Shown here in pieces: positions 53,606 through 63,350 of a stretch of DNA of 64,000 nt. Each line of letters starts with the position of its first letter. Positions within the stretch are counted from its first letter, which is position 1. Source of the DNA: Pseudoponticoccus marisrubri (GTDB lineage: Bacteria > Pseudomonadota > Alphaproteobacteria > Rhodobacterales > Rhodobacteraceae); NCBI RefSeq assembly GCF_001482405.1, contig NZ_LPXO01000001.1, forward strand, positions 248,001 to 312,000. The letters are read 5' to 3'. Made by a program: the position numbers and the translations under genes. The notes under the pieces are model-generated. The model was not told the origin of the DNA, made no database searches, and saw nothing but the letters and a program-made list of their open reading frames with translations.

Positions 53606-54735
53606 GCGCGCCGCACGTCAGGGGCTGGTGCCCCGGCGCGCACCGGCCGATGCTGTCGGGCGACGGGCTGGTGGTGCGCGTGCGCCCCTTTCGCGCCGCG
53701 CTGTCGACCGAGGCGGTGGCCGGGCTCTGCGCGCTGGCGCGGCGCTTCGGCAATGGCACGCTGGACCTGACGGCCCGGGCCAACCTGCAGATCCGCGGCG
53801 TGGCCGAGCCCGATCACCCGGCGCTGCTGCAGGCGCTGGACGGGCTGGGGCTGATCGATGCCGAACCAGCCGTCGAGGCACATCGCAACGTCCTGATGCC
53901 GCCGGACTGGCAGGCGGGCGACCTGACCGACCGGCTGCACGCCGCGCTGCTGGGCCAATTGCCGCACCTGCCGGAGCTTCCGGGCAAGATGGGCTTCGCG
54001 CTGGACACCGGCGGCGCGGCCTGCCTGACCGACGGCTCGGCCGATTTCCGGTTCGAACGCGATGCGGATGGCGGGCTGATCCTGCGCGCCGATGGCGCCG
54101 CGCTGGGGCGCCCCGTGGACGAGGCACGCGCGATGGCGGCGCTGTCGGCGCTGGTGGGCTGGTTCGTCGAGACCGGCGGCCCGGCGCAGGGTCGCATGGC
54201 CCGCCACCTGCGCGACACAGCGCTGCCGGCCGACTGGCAGCAGGTCGCGCCCCGACCCCCGCAGGGCGGGCCGGATATCGGGCCCGGGCCGCTGGGAACC
54301 GTGCTGGGCGCGCCCTTCGGCAGCATCGAGGCGGCGGCGCTGGAGCAGCTGATAACGGCCAGCGGAGCCAGCGGTCTGCGCCTGATGCTGGGCCGCCGCC
54401 TGCTGCTGCTGGATGCGCAGCCGGAGGAAGCCCCCGGTTTCGTCACCCGCCCCGGCGATCCGCGCATGACCACCTTTGCCTGCCCCGGCGCGCCCTATTG
54501 CCCGCAGGCCAGCGTCGAGACCCGGCCGCTCGCCACGCGGCTGGCCGGGCGGGTCCGCGGCACGCTGCATGTCTCGGGCTGTGCCAAGGGCTGCGCGCAT
54601 CCGCGCACTGCCGATCTTACCCTGACCGGGCGCGACGGCGCCTTCGACCTTGTGCGCGACGGCGCCCCATGGGATGAGCCCGCGCGCCGCGGCCTTGCGC
54701 CCGCCCAGATCCCCGACCTGACCGAGTTGTCCTGA
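53602..54735 (+). CDS. cobG: Precorrin-3B synthase CobG
   Basis: A 377-residue oxygen-dependent monooxygenase related to sulfite/nitrite reductases; it hydroxylates and lactonises precorrin-3A and marks the aerobic pathway. The N-terminal ferredoxin-like half shows [24 protein letters not shown] and [16 protein letters not shown]. The four [4Fe-4S] ligands are CPGAPYCPQ and [10 protein letters not shown]. The start at 53602 overlaps the cobN stop (ATGA), and the stop is immediately followed by the cobH ATG. Confidence 0.95.
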   Translation: MSAPHVRGWCPGAHRPMLSGDGLVVRVRPFRAALSTEAVAGLCALARRFGNGTLDLTARANLQIRGVAEPDHPALLQALDGLGLIDAEPAVEAHRNVLMPPDWQAGDLTDRLHAALLGQLPHLPELPGKMGFALDTGGAACLTDGSADFRFERDADGGLILRADGAALGRPVDEARAMAALSALVGWFVETGGPAQGRMARHLRDTALPADWQQVAPRPPQGGPDIGPGPLGTVLGAPFGSIEAAALEQLITASGASGLRLMLGRRLLLLDAQPEEAPGFVTRPGDPRMTTFACPGAPYCPQASVETRPLATRLAGRVRGTLHVSGCAKGCAHPRTADLTLTGRDGAFDLVRDGAPWDEPARRGLAPAQIPDLTELS

Positions 54736-55365
54736 ATGCCTTACACCTACGAGAAAGACGGCGCCGCGATCTACCGGCAGAGCTTCGCCACGATCCGGGC
54801 CGAGGCCGAGCTGGCCCGGTTCGATGCCGATGAAGAGCCCATCGCCGTGCGCATGATCCATGCCGCCGGCATGGTGGGGCTGGAGCGTCACGTGCGCTTC
54901 TCGCCCGGCTTCGGCGCCGTGGCCCGCGCCGCGCTGGAAGGTGGCGCACCGATCCTGTGCGATGCGCGCATGGTCTCCGAAGGGGTGACGCGCCCGCGCC
55001 TGCCGGCCGACAACGCCGTGATCTGCACCTTGCAGGACCCCCGCGTGCCCGAGATGGCGCGCGAGATGGGCAATACCCGCTCGGCCGCCGCGCTGGAGCT
55101 CTGGCGCCCCGATCTGGAGGGTGCGCTGGTGGCGATCGGCAACGCGCCCACGGCGCTCTTTCACCTGCTCAACATGCTGGAAGATCCCGCCTGCCCGCGC
55201 CCCGCGGCGATCATCGGCTGCCCGGTGGGCTTCGTCGGCGCGGCCGAAAGCAAGGAAGCGCTCTGGGCCGACCAGCCGGTGCCCTGCTGCATCGTCGAGG
55301 GGCGGCTGGGCGGCAGCGCGATCACCGTGGCGGCGATCAACGCCATCGCGAGCCGCGCGGAATGA
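54736..55365 (+). CDS. cobH: Precorrin-8X methylmutase
   Basis: A 209-residue enzyme that moves the C-11 methyl group to C-12, giving hydrogenobyrinic acid. The N-terminus YTYEKDGAAIYRQSFATIRAEAEL, the catalytic His in VRMIHAAGMV, and IIGCPVGFVGAAESKEAL are characteristic. It starts on the base after the cobG stop and overlaps cobI by 4 nt. Confidence 0.97.
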   Translation: MPYTYEKDGAAIYRQSFATIRAEAELARFDADEEPIAVRMIHAAGMVGLERHVRFSPGFGAVARAALEGGAPILCDARMVSEGVTRPRLPADNAVICTLQDPRVPEMAREMGNTRSAAALELWRPDLEGALVAIGNAPTALFHLLNMLEDPACPRPAAIIGCPVGFVGAAESKEALWADQPVPCCIVEGRLGGSAITVAAINAIASRAE

Positions 55366-56087
55366 CCGGCACGGTGCATGGCGTGGGGCTCGGCCCCGGC
55401 GATCCCGAGCTGATGAGCGTGCGTGCCGATCGGCTGGTGCGCGGGGCACGCAACGTGGCCTTCTTCCGCAAAGCCGGCCGGCGCGGCCAGGCCCGCGGCA
55501 TCGTCGAGGGGATGCTGGCCCCCGGCGCGCGGGAAATCCCCATGGAATACCCGGTCACGACCGAGATCCCGCTTGGCGATCCGCGCTACAACCAGCTTCT
55601 CTCGGCCTTCTATGCCGAGTGCACGGAGCGGCTGCGCGCGCTGGTGCAGGCGGGCGAGGACGTGGTGGTGCTCTGCGAGGGCGACCCGTTCTTCTACGGC
55701 TCGTTCATGCATCTCTACACCCGGCTCTCGGGCGTGGTGCCCGTGTCGGTGGTGCCCGCGATCACCGGCATGTCGGCGGCCTGGACCGCGACCGGCGCGC
55801 CGGTGACCTGGGGCGACGACGTGCTCTGCGTGCTGATGGGCACCCTGCCCGAGGAAGAACTGGCCCGCCGCATGGCCGATGCCGACGCGCTGGTGGTGAT
55901 GAAAATCGGCCGCAACATCGACAAGATCCGCCGCGCGCTGGCCACCGCGGGCCGCTTCGACGCGGCCTGGCTGGTGGAATATGCCAGCATGGGCGGGCAG
56001 AGCGTGATGCGCCTGTCCGAAGCGGGCGAGAAGGTGACGCCCTATTTCTCGATCATCGTGGTGCATGGGCAGGGGCGCCGGCCATGA
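55362..56087 (+). CDS. cobI: Precorrin-2 C20-methyltransferase
   Basis: A 241-residue SAM-dependent methyltransferase acting at C-20 of precorrin-2. The canonical glycine loop is GVGLGPGDPELMSVRA; LCEGDPFFYGSFMHLYTRL and VVPAITGMSAAWTATGAP are the CobI-type active-site segments. Overlaps cobH and cobJ by 4 nt each. Confidence 0.96.
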   Translation: MTGTVHGVGLGPGDPELMSVRADRLVRGARNVAFFRKAGRRGQARGIVEGMLAPGAREIPMEYPVTTEIPLGDPRYNQLLSAFYAECTERLRALVQAGEDVVVLCEGDPFFYGSFMHLYTRLSGVVPVSVVPAITGMSAAWTATGAPVTWGDDVLCVLMGTLPEEELARRMADADALVVMKIGRNIDKIRRALATAGRFDAAWLVEYASMGGQSVMRLSEAGEKVTPYFSIIVVHGQGRRP

Positions 56088-56836
56088 GCGGCTGGCTGAA
56101 GATCGCGGGGCTGGGCCCGGGCGCCGAGGCGCAAGTCACCCCCGAGGTCCGGGAGGCGCTGGACGCGGCGACCGACGTGGTGGGCTACATTCCCTATGTC
56201 GCCCGCGTGGCCGAGCGGCCCGGTCTGACCCTGCATGCCAGCGACAACCGGGTCGAGATCGACCGGTCGCGCCACGCGCTGCAGATGGCGGCCGAAGGGC
56301 GGCGCGTCGTCGTGGTCTCCTCGGGCGATCCCGGTGTCTTTGCCATGGCGGCGGCCGTCTTCGAGGCGGTCGAGGCCGGGCCCGACGCCTGGCGGGACCT
56401 CGACATCGCGGTGCTGCCCGGCATCACCGCCATGCTGGCCGCCGCCGCGCGCGCCGGGGCGCCGCTGGGCCATGATTTCTGCGCCATCAACCTCAGCGAC
56501 AATCTCAAGCCGTGGGCGCTGATCGAGAAGCGCCTGCGCCTTGCCGTCGAGGCCGATTTCGCCATGGCCTTCTACAACCCCCGCTCCAAAGCGCGGCCCG
56601 AGGGGTTCGCCCGCACGCTGGACCTGCTCAAGACCGCCTGCGGCGATGCCCGCCCGGTGATCTTTGCCCGCGCCGTCTCGACCCCAGAAGAGGAACTGCG
56701 CGTGGTGCCCCTGCCCGATTGCACACCCGAGATGGCCGACATGCGCACCATGGTGCTGGTGGGCTCGTCGCAGACGCGGGTGATCGCGCGCGACGGTGCG
56801 CCCATCGTCTACACGCCGAGATCGGTCGCCTCATGA
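56084..56836 (+). CDS. cobJ: Precorrin-3B C17-methyltransferase
   Basis: A 250-residue methyltransferase that methylates C-17 with ring contraction, the step that creates the corrin ring. AGLGPGAEAQVTPEV, VVGYIPYVARV, VVSSGDPGVFAMAAAVFEAVE, FCAINLSDNLKPWALIEKR and FYNPRSKAR are family hallmarks. Its 3' end overlaps the convergent cobK gene by 28 bp. Confidence 0.96.
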   Translation: MSGWLKIAGLGPGAEAQVTPEVREALDAATDVVGYIPYVARVAERPGLTLHASDNRVEIDRSRHALQMAAEGRRVVVVSSGDPGVFAMAAAVFEAVEAGPDAWRDLDIAVLPGITAMLAAAARAGAPLGHDFCAINLSDNLKPWALIEKRLRLAVEADFAMAFYNPRSKARPEGFARTLDLLKTACGDARPVIFARAVSTPEEELRVVPLPDCTPEMADMRTMVLVGSSQTRVIARDGAPIVYTPRSVAS

Positions 56837-57564
56837 GCGATCCAGTCCAGCACCGCCGAAACGCCATGTGCCTCGCGCCGGGGCGGGATGCGCGGGCGGT
56901 CGATCATGATAACCGGCAGGCCCAGCCTCCGGGCGGCCTCGATCTTGGCATAGGCCCCCGTGCCGCCGGCATTCTTGGAGACGACCAGGTCGACCCCGTG
57001 CGCGCGCATCAGCGCCAGGTCGCCCTCCAGCGTGAAGGGGCCGCGATCGACGACGACGTGATGGCGCGGGAAGGCCGGCGGCTCACGCGGCGGATCGACG
57101 AGGCGCAGCAGGTAGCGATGCTGCGGGTTCACGGTGAACTCCGGCAGGTGCATCCGCCCCACGGCCAGCATCACCGCACAGGCGGGCCGGTCCAGCGCGG
57201 CCACGGCACCGGCAATGTCGGGCACATGGGTCCAGTCGTCGCCCGTCCGCGCCTGCCACGGCGCGCGGGTCAGCGCGATCAGCGGCACGCCGGCCGCGTC
57301 GCAGGCCGCCACCGCATTGGCGCTCATCTGCGCGGCGAAGGGATGGGTGGCATCGACCACGTGGGTGATACCGTGGGTCTCAAGGTAGTCCCGCAGCCCC
57401 GCCACCCCGCCGAACCCGCCCACGCGCTGCGGCAGCGGCTGGCGCACCGGCCGCGCGACGCGGCCCGCGAAAGAGATCGTACCGCGCAGCCCGGCCTCGG
57501 CCAGCGCACGGCAGAGCGCCGTGGCCTCGGTCGTGCCGCCCAGCACAAGCAGGTTGGGGTCCAT
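56809..57564 (-). CDS. cobK: Precorrin-6A reductase, inverted within the operon
   Basis: A 251-residue NADPH-dependent reductase converting precorrin-6A to dihydro-precorrin-6B. LLVLGGTTEATALCRALAEAGL, VVDATHPFAAQMSANAVAAC, HRYLLRLVDPP and VVSKNAGGTGAYAKIEAARRLGLPVIMI are typical. It is the only cob gene on the minus strand between cobN and cobF. Its 3' end overlaps cobJ by 28 bp, and its ATG shares a CATG with the cobL ATG. A GGAG nine nt upstream lies inside the cobL coding region. Confidence 0.95.
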   Translation of the reverse strand: MDPNLLVLGGTTEATALCRALAEAGLRGTISFAGRVARPVRQPLPQRVGGFGGVAGLRDYLETHGITHVVDATHPFAAQMSANAVAACDAAGVPLIALTRAPWQARTGDDWTHVPDIAGAVAALDRPACAVMLAVGRMHLPEFTVNPQHRYLLRLVDPPREPPAFPRHHVVVDRGPFTLEGDLALMRAHGVDLVVSKNAGGTGAYAKIEAARRLGLPVIMIDRPRIPPRREAHGVSAVLDWIAHEATDLGV

Positions 57565-58759
57565 GTCTGAGGCTCCGTGGCTGACGATCATCGGTCTGGG
57601 CGAAGATGGCCCGGATGGGCTGTCGCCCGCAAGCCGTGCCGCGCTGGAACGGGCCGAGATCGTCATGGGCCCGCCGCGCCACCTGTCGCTGCTGCCCGAC
57701 CTTGCCGCAGAGCGGATCGACTGGCCGGTGCCCTTTGCCGACGGGGTGCAGCAGCTGATGGCCCTGCGCGGGCGTCCTGTCTGCGTGCTGGCCTCGGGCG
57801 ATCCGTTCTGGTTCGGCGCGGGCAGCGTGCTGGCCGGACGGCTGTCGCCCGGCGAATGGCGCGCCCTGCCCGGCCTGTCCAGCTTTGCGCTGGCCGCCAG
57901 CCGGCTGGGCTGGGCGCTGGACCGCACGGGGTGCTACGGGCTGCACGCGGCACCGCTGAGCCGCCTGCGCCCGTCCCTGGCACCGGAGGCGCGAATGATC
58001 GTGCTGTTGCGCGACGGCGCGGCGGTGGCCGAACTGGCCGACCTGATCTGCGACGCGGGCTTTGGCGCCAGCCGCATGGTGGTGATGGAGGCCCTGGGCG
58101 GCCCGCGCGAACGCATCACCGAGGCCGTGGCCCATGCGCTGCCAGCGACGGGCTTTGCCCACCCGGTCTGCGCCGCGCTCGAGATCGCGGGGGATGGCGC
58201 GGTGCTGCCGCTGGCCTCGGGCCGGCCCGACAGCTGGTTCGACAGCGACGGCACGATGACCAAGCAGCCGGTGCGCGCTCTGACCCTCTCGGCGCTGGCG
58301 CCACGTCCGGGCGAGCACCTGTGGGATATCGGCGGCGGCTCGGGCTCGATCGCGATCGAATGGCTGCTGAGCCATGCCAGCCTGCGCGCCACCTGCATCG
58401 AGCCCCGCCCCGACCGGCTGGCCCGGATCCGCGCCAATGCGGACAGGCTGGGCGCCGATCGGCTGCAGCTGGTCGAAGGCGCCGCGCCCGCCGCGCTGGA
58501 AGGGCTGGAGGCGCCGGACGTGGTCTTTGTCGGCGGTGGGCTGTCGCAGGCGCTGTTGGAGCGTCTGGCCACCCTGCCCGCCGGCACGCGGATCGTGGCC
58601 AACGCGGTGACGCTGGAGAGCGAGGCGCTGCTGACGCAGGCGCAGGCCACGCTGGGCGGCGAGCTGATGCGGATCGAGATCGCCCGCGCCACGCCACTTG
58701 GCCCGCGCCGCGGCTGGTCGGCGGCCTACCCGGTCGTGACCTGGAGCACGGTGCTGTGA
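57563..58759 (+). CDS. cobL: Precorrin-6B C5,15-methyltransferase (decarboxylating)
   Basis: A 398-residue bifunctional enzyme. The N-terminal CobE/CbiE-type methyltransferase half carries TIIGLGEDGPDGLSPASRAAL and VLASGDPFWFGAGS. The C-terminal CbiT-like half methylates C-15 and decarboxylates the C-12 acetate, with SAM motif LWDIGGGSGSIAIEWLL. ATG 57563 sits at the family N terminus and overlaps the cobK start codon on the other strand; ribosome access to this start comes from within cobK. Stop overlaps cobE as GTGA. Confidence 0.95.
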   Translation: MSEAPWLTIIGLGEDGPDGLSPASRAALERAEIVMGPPRHLSLLPDLAAERIDWPVPFADGVQQLMALRGRPVCVLASGDPFWFGAGSVLAGRLSPGEWRALPGLSSFALAASRLGWALDRTGCYGLHAAPLSRLRPSLAPEARMIVLLRDGAAVAELADLICDAGFGASRMVVMEALGGPRERITEAVAHALPATGFAHPVCAALEIAGDGAVLPLASGRPDSWFDSDGTMTKQPVRALTLSALAPRPGEHLWDIGGGSGSIAIEWLLSHASLRATCIEPRPDRLARIRANADRLGADRLQLVEGAAPAALEGLEAPDVVFVGGGLSQALLERLATLPAGTRIVANAVTLESEALLTQAQATLGGELMRIEIARATPLGPRRGWSAAYPVVTWSTVL

Positions 58760-59124
58760 TCGTCGCGGGGTTCGGCTTCCGCGCCGGCGCCACGGCAGAC
58801 AGCCTGCGCGACGCCTATGAACAGGCCCGCGGCGCGCTGGCGCCCGATGCGCTGGCCACGGCCGAGGACAAGGCGCTGACGCCGCTCTTTGCCGGGTTCT
58901 CCGAGGCGGTGGGCCTGCCGGTGCATGGCGTGGGCGTGCAGGCCCTGCAGGCGGCCCGAACCACCACGCAATCCGAGGCCTCGCAGGCCGCGCGCGGCAC
59001 CGGATCGGTGGCCGAGGCCGCCGCGCTGGCCGCCGCCGGTCCGGGCGCGCGGCTCTTGACGGCGCGCATGGTCTCGGCCGATCAACGGGCGACCTGCGCG
59101 CTCGCCATGGGAAAGAGCACATGA
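58756..59124 (+). CDS. cobE: Cobalamin biosynthesis protein CobE
   Basis: A 122-residue protein of the CobE/CbiG C-terminal domain family ([23 protein letters not shown] ... [34 protein letters not shown] ... [31 protein letters not shown]). It starts with GTG 58756 overlapping the cobL stop; no ATG is available in that region. CobE is needed in the aerobic pathway, but its exact reaction is unclear. Overlaps cobM by 4 nt. Confidence 0.9.
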   Translation: MIVAGFGFRAGATADSLRDAYEQARGALAPDALATAEDKALTPLFAGFSEAVGLPVHGVGVQALQAARTTTQSEASQAARGTGSVAEAAALAAAGPGARLLTARMVSADQRATCALAMGKST

Positions 59125-59927
59125 CCGTCCATTTCATCGGCGCCGGTCCCGGCGCACCCGACCTGCTGACCCTGCGCGGCCGCGACCTGATCGCGGCCTG
59201 CCCGGTCTGCCTTTATGCCGGCTCGCTGGTGCCCGAGGCGGTTCTGGCGCATTGCCCGCCCGGCGCGCGGATCGTGAACACCGCGCCGATGGATCTCGAC
59301 GCGATCATCGCCGAGATCCGCACCGCCCATGCGCGGGGCCATGACGTGGCGAGGCTGCATTCGGGCGACCTGTCGGTCTGGTCGGCCATGGGCGAACAGC
59401 TGCGCCGCCTGCGCGCCGAGGGCATCCCCGTCAGCGTGACGCCGGGCGTGCCGTCCTTCGCCGCCGCCGCCGCGGCCCTGGGCACCGAGCTGACCCTGCC
59501 CGGGCTGGCGCAATCGGTGGTGCTGACGCGCACGCCGGGGCGGGCCTCGTCGATGCCCGAAGGCGAGACGCTGGCCAATTTTGCCGCCACCGGCGCGACG
59601 CTGGCCATTCACCTGTCGATCCAGAACCTCGCCTCGGTCGTGGAGGACCTCGCGCCCGCCTACGGCCCCGATTGCCCGGTGGCCATCGTCTTCCGCGCCA
59701 GCTGGCCTGACCAGCGCATATTGCGCGGCACGCTGGCCGATATCGAGGCACAGCTGGATGCGGGGATCACGCGCACCGCGCTGATCCTCGTGGGCCCGGC
59801 TCTGGCCGGCGAGGGGTTCGACGAAAGCTGCCTCTACGCCGCCGCCTATGACCGCCGCTACCGCCCGCAAAGCGCCGAGAGCCCCTGGGCCGGCTGGACG
59901 CCGGAAAGCGAGGCGCAGGATGGCTGA
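59121..59927 (+). CDS. cobM: Precorrin-4 C11-methyltransferase
   Basis: A 268-residue SAM methyltransferase acting at C-11. [66 protein letters not shown] and [17 protein letters not shown] are typical of CobM/CbiF. Start overlaps cobE, and the end overlaps cobB by 8 nt. Confidence 0.96.
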   Translation: MTVHFIGAGPGAPDLLTLRGRDLIAACPVCLYAGSLVPEAVLAHCPPGARIVNTAPMDLDAIIAEIRTAHARGHDVARLHSGDLSVWSAMGEQLRRLRAEGIPVSVTPGVPSFAAAAAALGTELTLPGLAQSVVLTRTPGRASSMPEGETLANFAATGATLAIHLSIQNLASVVEDLAPAYGPDCPVAIVFRASWPDQRILRGTLADIEAQLDAGITRTALILVGPALAGEGFDESCLYAAAYDRRYRPQSAESPWAGWTPESEAQDG

Positions 59928-61233
59928 GGGTCTGCTTGTTTCCGCGCCCGCCTCCGGCACCGGCAAGACCACCGTCATGCTGGGGCTCTTGCGCGCGCTG
60001 GCCGAGGACGGGCTGGTGGTACAGCCCTTCAAGTCGGGCCCGGACTATATCGACCCGGCCTTCCACCTCGCCGCGGCGGGGCGGGCGTCCTACAACCTCG
60101 ACACCTGGGCGATGGGGCCCGGCCTGCTCGACCGGATCGCGGCCGAGGCGGCGGGCGCGGATCTGTGCATCGCCGAGGGCAGCATGGGCCTGTTCGACGG
60201 GGTCGCCACGCCCGGGCAGAGCGGCTTTGGCAGCAGCGCCGAGACGGCGCGGCGCATGGGCTGGCCCGTGGTGCTGGTGCTGGACGTGGGCGGGCAGGCG
60301 CAATCGGCCGCCGCCACGGCGCTGGGGTTCAAGACCTACATGCCCGATCTGCCCTTTGCCGGCGTGATCCTGAACCGCGTTGCCTCGCCCCGGCACGAAC
60401 GGCTGGCGCGCGCGGGCATGGACCGGGCCGGGATCGCGGTGCTGGGCGTGCTGCCAAGGCGCGGCGACCTGACCCTGCCCGAGCGGCACCTCGGCCTGAT
60501 CCAGGCGGTGGAACATCCCGATCTGGACCAAGCCATCGCGGGCTATGCGACCTTCCTGCGCGAGAATGTGGACCTCTCTGCGATCCGCAAGGCAGCCGCA
60601 GGCACCGTGCAGACCGCGCCCACCGGCCGCCTGCCGCGCCCGCCGGCACAACGCATCGCGCTGGCCCGGGACGCGGCCTTTTCCTTCACCTACCCGCACC
60701 TGCTGGAGGGCTGGCGCGCGGCGGGGGCCGAGATCCTGCCCTTCTCGCCGCTGGCCGACGAGGCGCCGGCACCCGACGCCGATCTGGTCTGGCTGCCCGG
60801 CGGCTATCCCGAGCTGCATGCCGGCCGGCTGGCCGCCGCCGGCACCTACCTGGCCGGGCTGCGCAAACATGCCGAGACCCGGCCGGTGCATGGTGAATGC
60901 GGCGGCTACATGGCGCTGGGACAGGCGCTGATCGACAAGGAAGGCACGCGGCACGAGATGGCCGGGCTGCTGGGCCTCGTGACCAGCTACGAGAAGCGCA
61001 AGTTCCACCTCGGCTATCGCCGCGCCGTGCTGGAGGCGCCGCTGCCCGGCTTTGCCCCGGGGACGGCGTTGCGCGGGCACGAGTTCCACTATTCCACCAT
61101 TCTCGAGCAGCCCGACCCGGCGCTGGCCGCGGTGGCCGATGCCGATGGCACGCCCGTGCCCGAGACCGGCTCGCATCGGGGACATGTCAGCGGCACCTTC
61201 TTCCACCTGATCTCGGATGAGGGGGCGGCATGA
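59920..61233 (+). CDS. cobB: Hydrogenobyrinic acid a,c-diamide synthase
   Basis: A 437-residue ATP/glutamine-dependent amidase that amidates carboxylates a and c before cobalt insertion. P-loop [19 protein letters not shown] and [13 protein letters not shown] open the N-terminal domain. The C-terminal glutamine amidotransferase has [14 protein letters not shown], nucleophile Cys in [11 protein letters not shown], and GHEFHYS. ATG 59920 lies inside the cobM 3' end; earlier starts in this frame give non-conserved sequence. Confidence 0.96.
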   Translation: MAEGLLVSAPASGTGKTTVMLGLLRALAEDGLVVQPFKSGPDYIDPAFHLAAAGRASYNLDTWAMGPGLLDRIAAEAAGADLCIAEGSMGLFDGVATPGQSGFGSSAETARRMGWPVVLVLDVGGQAQSAAATALGFKTYMPDLPFAGVILNRVASPRHERLARAGMDRAGIAVLGVLPRRGDLTLPERHLGLIQAVEHPDLDQAIAGYATFLRENVDLSAIRKAAAGTVQTAPTGRLPRPPAQRIALARDAAFSFTYPHLLEGWRAAGAEILPFSPLADEAPAPDADLVWLPGGYPELHAGRLAAAGTYLAGLRKHAETRPVHGECGGYMALGQALIDKEGTRHEMAGLLGLVTSYEKRKFHLGYRRAVLEAPLPGFAPGTALRGHEFHYSTILEQPDPALAAVADADGTPVPETGSHRGHVSGTFFHLISDEGAA

Positions 61234-61964
61234 GCGGCTTTGTCAGCTTCATCGGCTCCGGCCCCGGCGACCCCGAGCTTCTGACCCTCAAGGCGGTGGA
61301 CCGGCTGAAGCGCGCCGACGCGGTGCTCTTCGACGACCTGTCCTCGGGGCCGATCCTGGCCCATGCGCGCGCCGGTGCCGATCTGGTCGGCGTGGGCAAG
61401 CGCGCCGGCCGCCCCTCGCCCAAGCAGCACCATGTCAGCCGCCTGCTGGTGGATTACGCGCAGATGGACCAGCGCGTGGTTCGGCTGAAATCCGGCGATG
61501 GCGGGCTGTTCGGCCGGCTGGAGGAAGAGCTGGTCGCGCTGCGCGCCGCGGCCATCCCCTACGAGATCGTGCCCGGCGTGCCCTCGGCCGTGGCGGCGGC
61601 GGCGGCGGCGGGCATCCCGCTGACCCGGCGACTGACCGCGCGGCGCGTGCAGTTCGTCACCGGCCATGACATCAGCGGCCAGCTGCCCGAGGACATCAAC
61701 CTTGATGCGCTGGCCGACCCGACGGCCTCGACCGTGGTCTTCATGGGCAAGCGCACCTTTCCCAAGCTGGCCGCACAGCTGGTCATGCGCGGCCTGCCCG
61801 AGGACACGCCCGCCCTGCTGGCCGAGGCGGTCAGCACGCCGGAGCAGAACCTGTATCGCAGCACCCTGTCCGCGCTGGTCCAGCGCCTGTCGGCCGAGAT
61901 CGGCAACAAGCCGGCGCTGATCCTCTACGGCCCGCTGGCCGAGATCGGGGTCGGCTTTGACTGA
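61230..61964 (+). CDS. cobA: Uroporphyrinogen-III C-methyltransferase
   Basis: A 244-residue stand-alone SUMT that methylates uroporphyrinogen III at C-2 and C-7 to precorrin-2, the branch point from heme. FIGSGPGDPELLTLKAVDRLKRADAVLFDDL, VGKRAGRPSPKQHHVSRLLVDYA, VVRLKSGDGGLFGRLEEEL and VPGVPSAVAAAAAAGIPLTRR are diagnostic. No fused CysG siroheme domain. Four-nt overlap with cobB, 8-nt overlap with cobF. Confidence 0.96.
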   Translation: MSGFVSFIGSGPGDPELLTLKAVDRLKRADAVLFDDLSSGPILAHARAGADLVGVGKRAGRPSPKQHHVSRLLVDYAQMDQRVVRLKSGDGGLFGRLEEELVALRAAAIPYEIVPGVPSAVAAAAAAGIPLTRRLTARRVQFVTGHDISGQLPEDINLDALADPTASTVVFMGKRTFPKLAAQLVMRGLPEDTPALLAEAVSTPEQNLYRSTLSALVQRLSAEIGNKPALILYGPLAEIGVGFD

Positions 61965-62691
61965 GCTCTGGCTGATCGGCATCGGCACCGGCCATCCCGG
62001 CCACCTGACTCTGGAGGGACGGCAGGCGATCCGCGACGCCCGCCTGATCCTCGTGCCGCAGAAGGGCGCGGGCAAGGAGGACCTGGCCGATCTGCGCCTC
62101 GCCATGGCGCGCGAGGCCGGGGCCACGGCGCGGATCGTGCGCTTTGCCATGCCGGTGCGCGACCCCGCCCTGCCCTACCAGGACCGCGTGGCGCGCTGGC
62201 ATGACGAGATCGCCGAGGCTTGGCAGGCGGCGCTGGCCGGGACCGAGGTCGACGGGCCGGTGGCGCTGCTGGTCTGGGGGGATCCGGGACTCTATGACAG
62301 CACGCTGCGCATCGCCGAGCGGCTGCGCCCGGCCCCGCGCCTGCGGGTGATCCCCGGCATCACCGCGCTGCAGGCGCTGACCGCGGCCCATGCGATCCCG
62401 TTCAACACGGTGAACGGGCCGGTCACGGTCACCACCGGGCGACGCCTGCGCGATCACGGCTGGCCGGAGGGGGCCGAAACCGTGGTCGTGATGCTGGATG
62501 GCGCGTGCAGCTTCGACACGCTGGACCGGCCCGACCTGCAGATCTGGTGGGGCGCCTACCTGGGCATGGCCGAGCAGATCCTCGAGGCCGGCCCGCTGGC
62601 CGAGGCCGGGCCGCGCATCAAAGAGGCGCGCGCCGCCGCCCGCGCGCGCCATGGCTGGATCATGGACACCTACCTGTTGCGCGCGCCCTAG
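61957..62691 (+). CDS. cobF: Precorrin-6A synthase (deacetylating) CobF
   Basis: A 244-residue methyltransferase that methylates C-1 with loss of acetate; specific to the aerobic pathway. LWLIGIGTGHPGHLTLEGRQAIRDARLILVPQKG, WGDPGLYDSTLRIAERL, VIPGITALQALTAAHAIPFNTVNGPVTVTTGRRL are CobF hallmarks. The start is a TTG at 61957, eight bases inside cobA; no ATG exists near the family N terminus. It meets cbiO tail to tail with a 4-nt overlap. Confidence 0.93.
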   Translation: MTELWLIGIGTGHPGHLTLEGRQAIRDARLILVPQKGAGKEDLADLRLAMAREAGATARIVRFAMPVRDPALPYQDRVARWHDEIAEAWQAALAGTEVDGPVALLVWGDPGLYDSTLRIAERLRPAPRLRVIPGITALQALTAAHAIPFNTVNGPVTVTTGRRLRDHGWPEGAETVVVMLDGACSFDTLDRPDLQIWWGAYLGMAEQILEAGPLAEAGPRIKEARAAARARHGWIMDTYLLRAP

Positions 62692-63350
62692 GCCGGGCGC
62701 GGCTCGGAGGTCAGCACGCCCTGGCGCAGCCGCACCGCGCGCGGCGCCACCTGCGCGCGAAATCCCGCGTCATGGCTGACCAGCAGGATCGCCTGCGGCA
62801 GCGTGTTCAGGATCGCGATCAGCCGCGCCTCGTTCTCCTCGTCCAGCGCGTTTGTGGGCTCGTCCAGCAGCAGCACCTCGGGCGTCATGGCCAGCACGGT
62901 GGCCAGCGTGACCAGCCGCTTCTCGCCGCCTGACAGGCGATGGGTGATGCGGTCGCGCAGGTGCATCAGGTCCAGCCGGGTCAGCACGTCATCGACGATG
63001 GCGCGCGCCTCCTCGCGGCTCTTGCCGAGGTTCAGCGGCCCGAAGGCGACGTCCTCGACCACGGTGGGGCAGAACAGCTGGTCGTCGGGATCCTGGAAGA
63101 CCAGCCCGACACGGCGGCGCACCTCGTGGAAATCGGCTTCGTCGCGCCGCTCCTGCCCGAAGACGCGAACCCGGCCCGCATCGGGGCGCAACAGCCCCAT
63201 GATCACGCGCAGCAACGTGGACTTGCCCGCCCCGTTCGGCCCGGTCAGCGACAGCCGCTCGCCCGGGCCCAGCGACAGCGAGGCCCCGTCCAGCACCGGC
63301 GCATGACCGGGATAGGCGAAGGACACGGTGTCGAGTTCGATCAGGCTCAT
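62688..63350 (-). CDS. cbiO: ECF-type cobalt transporter ATPase
   Basis: A 220-residue ABC ATPase. Walker A LTGPNGAGKSTLLRV, Q-loop VFQDPDDQLFCPTVVEDVAFGP (the Q-D-P-D-x-Q form of ECF ATPases), signature LSGGEKRLVTLA, Walker B VLLLDEPTNALD and switch His in VSHDAGF are intact. ATG 63350 overlaps the end of the permease gene (ATGA). Adjacent to the cob operon, it most likely powers cobalt uptake; the S/CbiM component would lie beyond the window. Confidence 0.92.
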   Translation of the reverse strand: MSLIELDTVSFAYPGHAPVLDGASLSLGPGERLSLTGPNGAGKSTLLRVIMGLLRPDAGRVRVFGQERRDEADFHEVRRRVGLVFQDPDDQLFCPTVVEDVAFGPLNLGKSREEARAIVDDVLTRLDLMHLRDRITHRLSGGEKRLVTLATVLAMTPEVLLLDEPTNALDEENEARLIAILNTLPQAILLVSHDAGFRAQVAPRAVRLRQGVLTSEPRPA

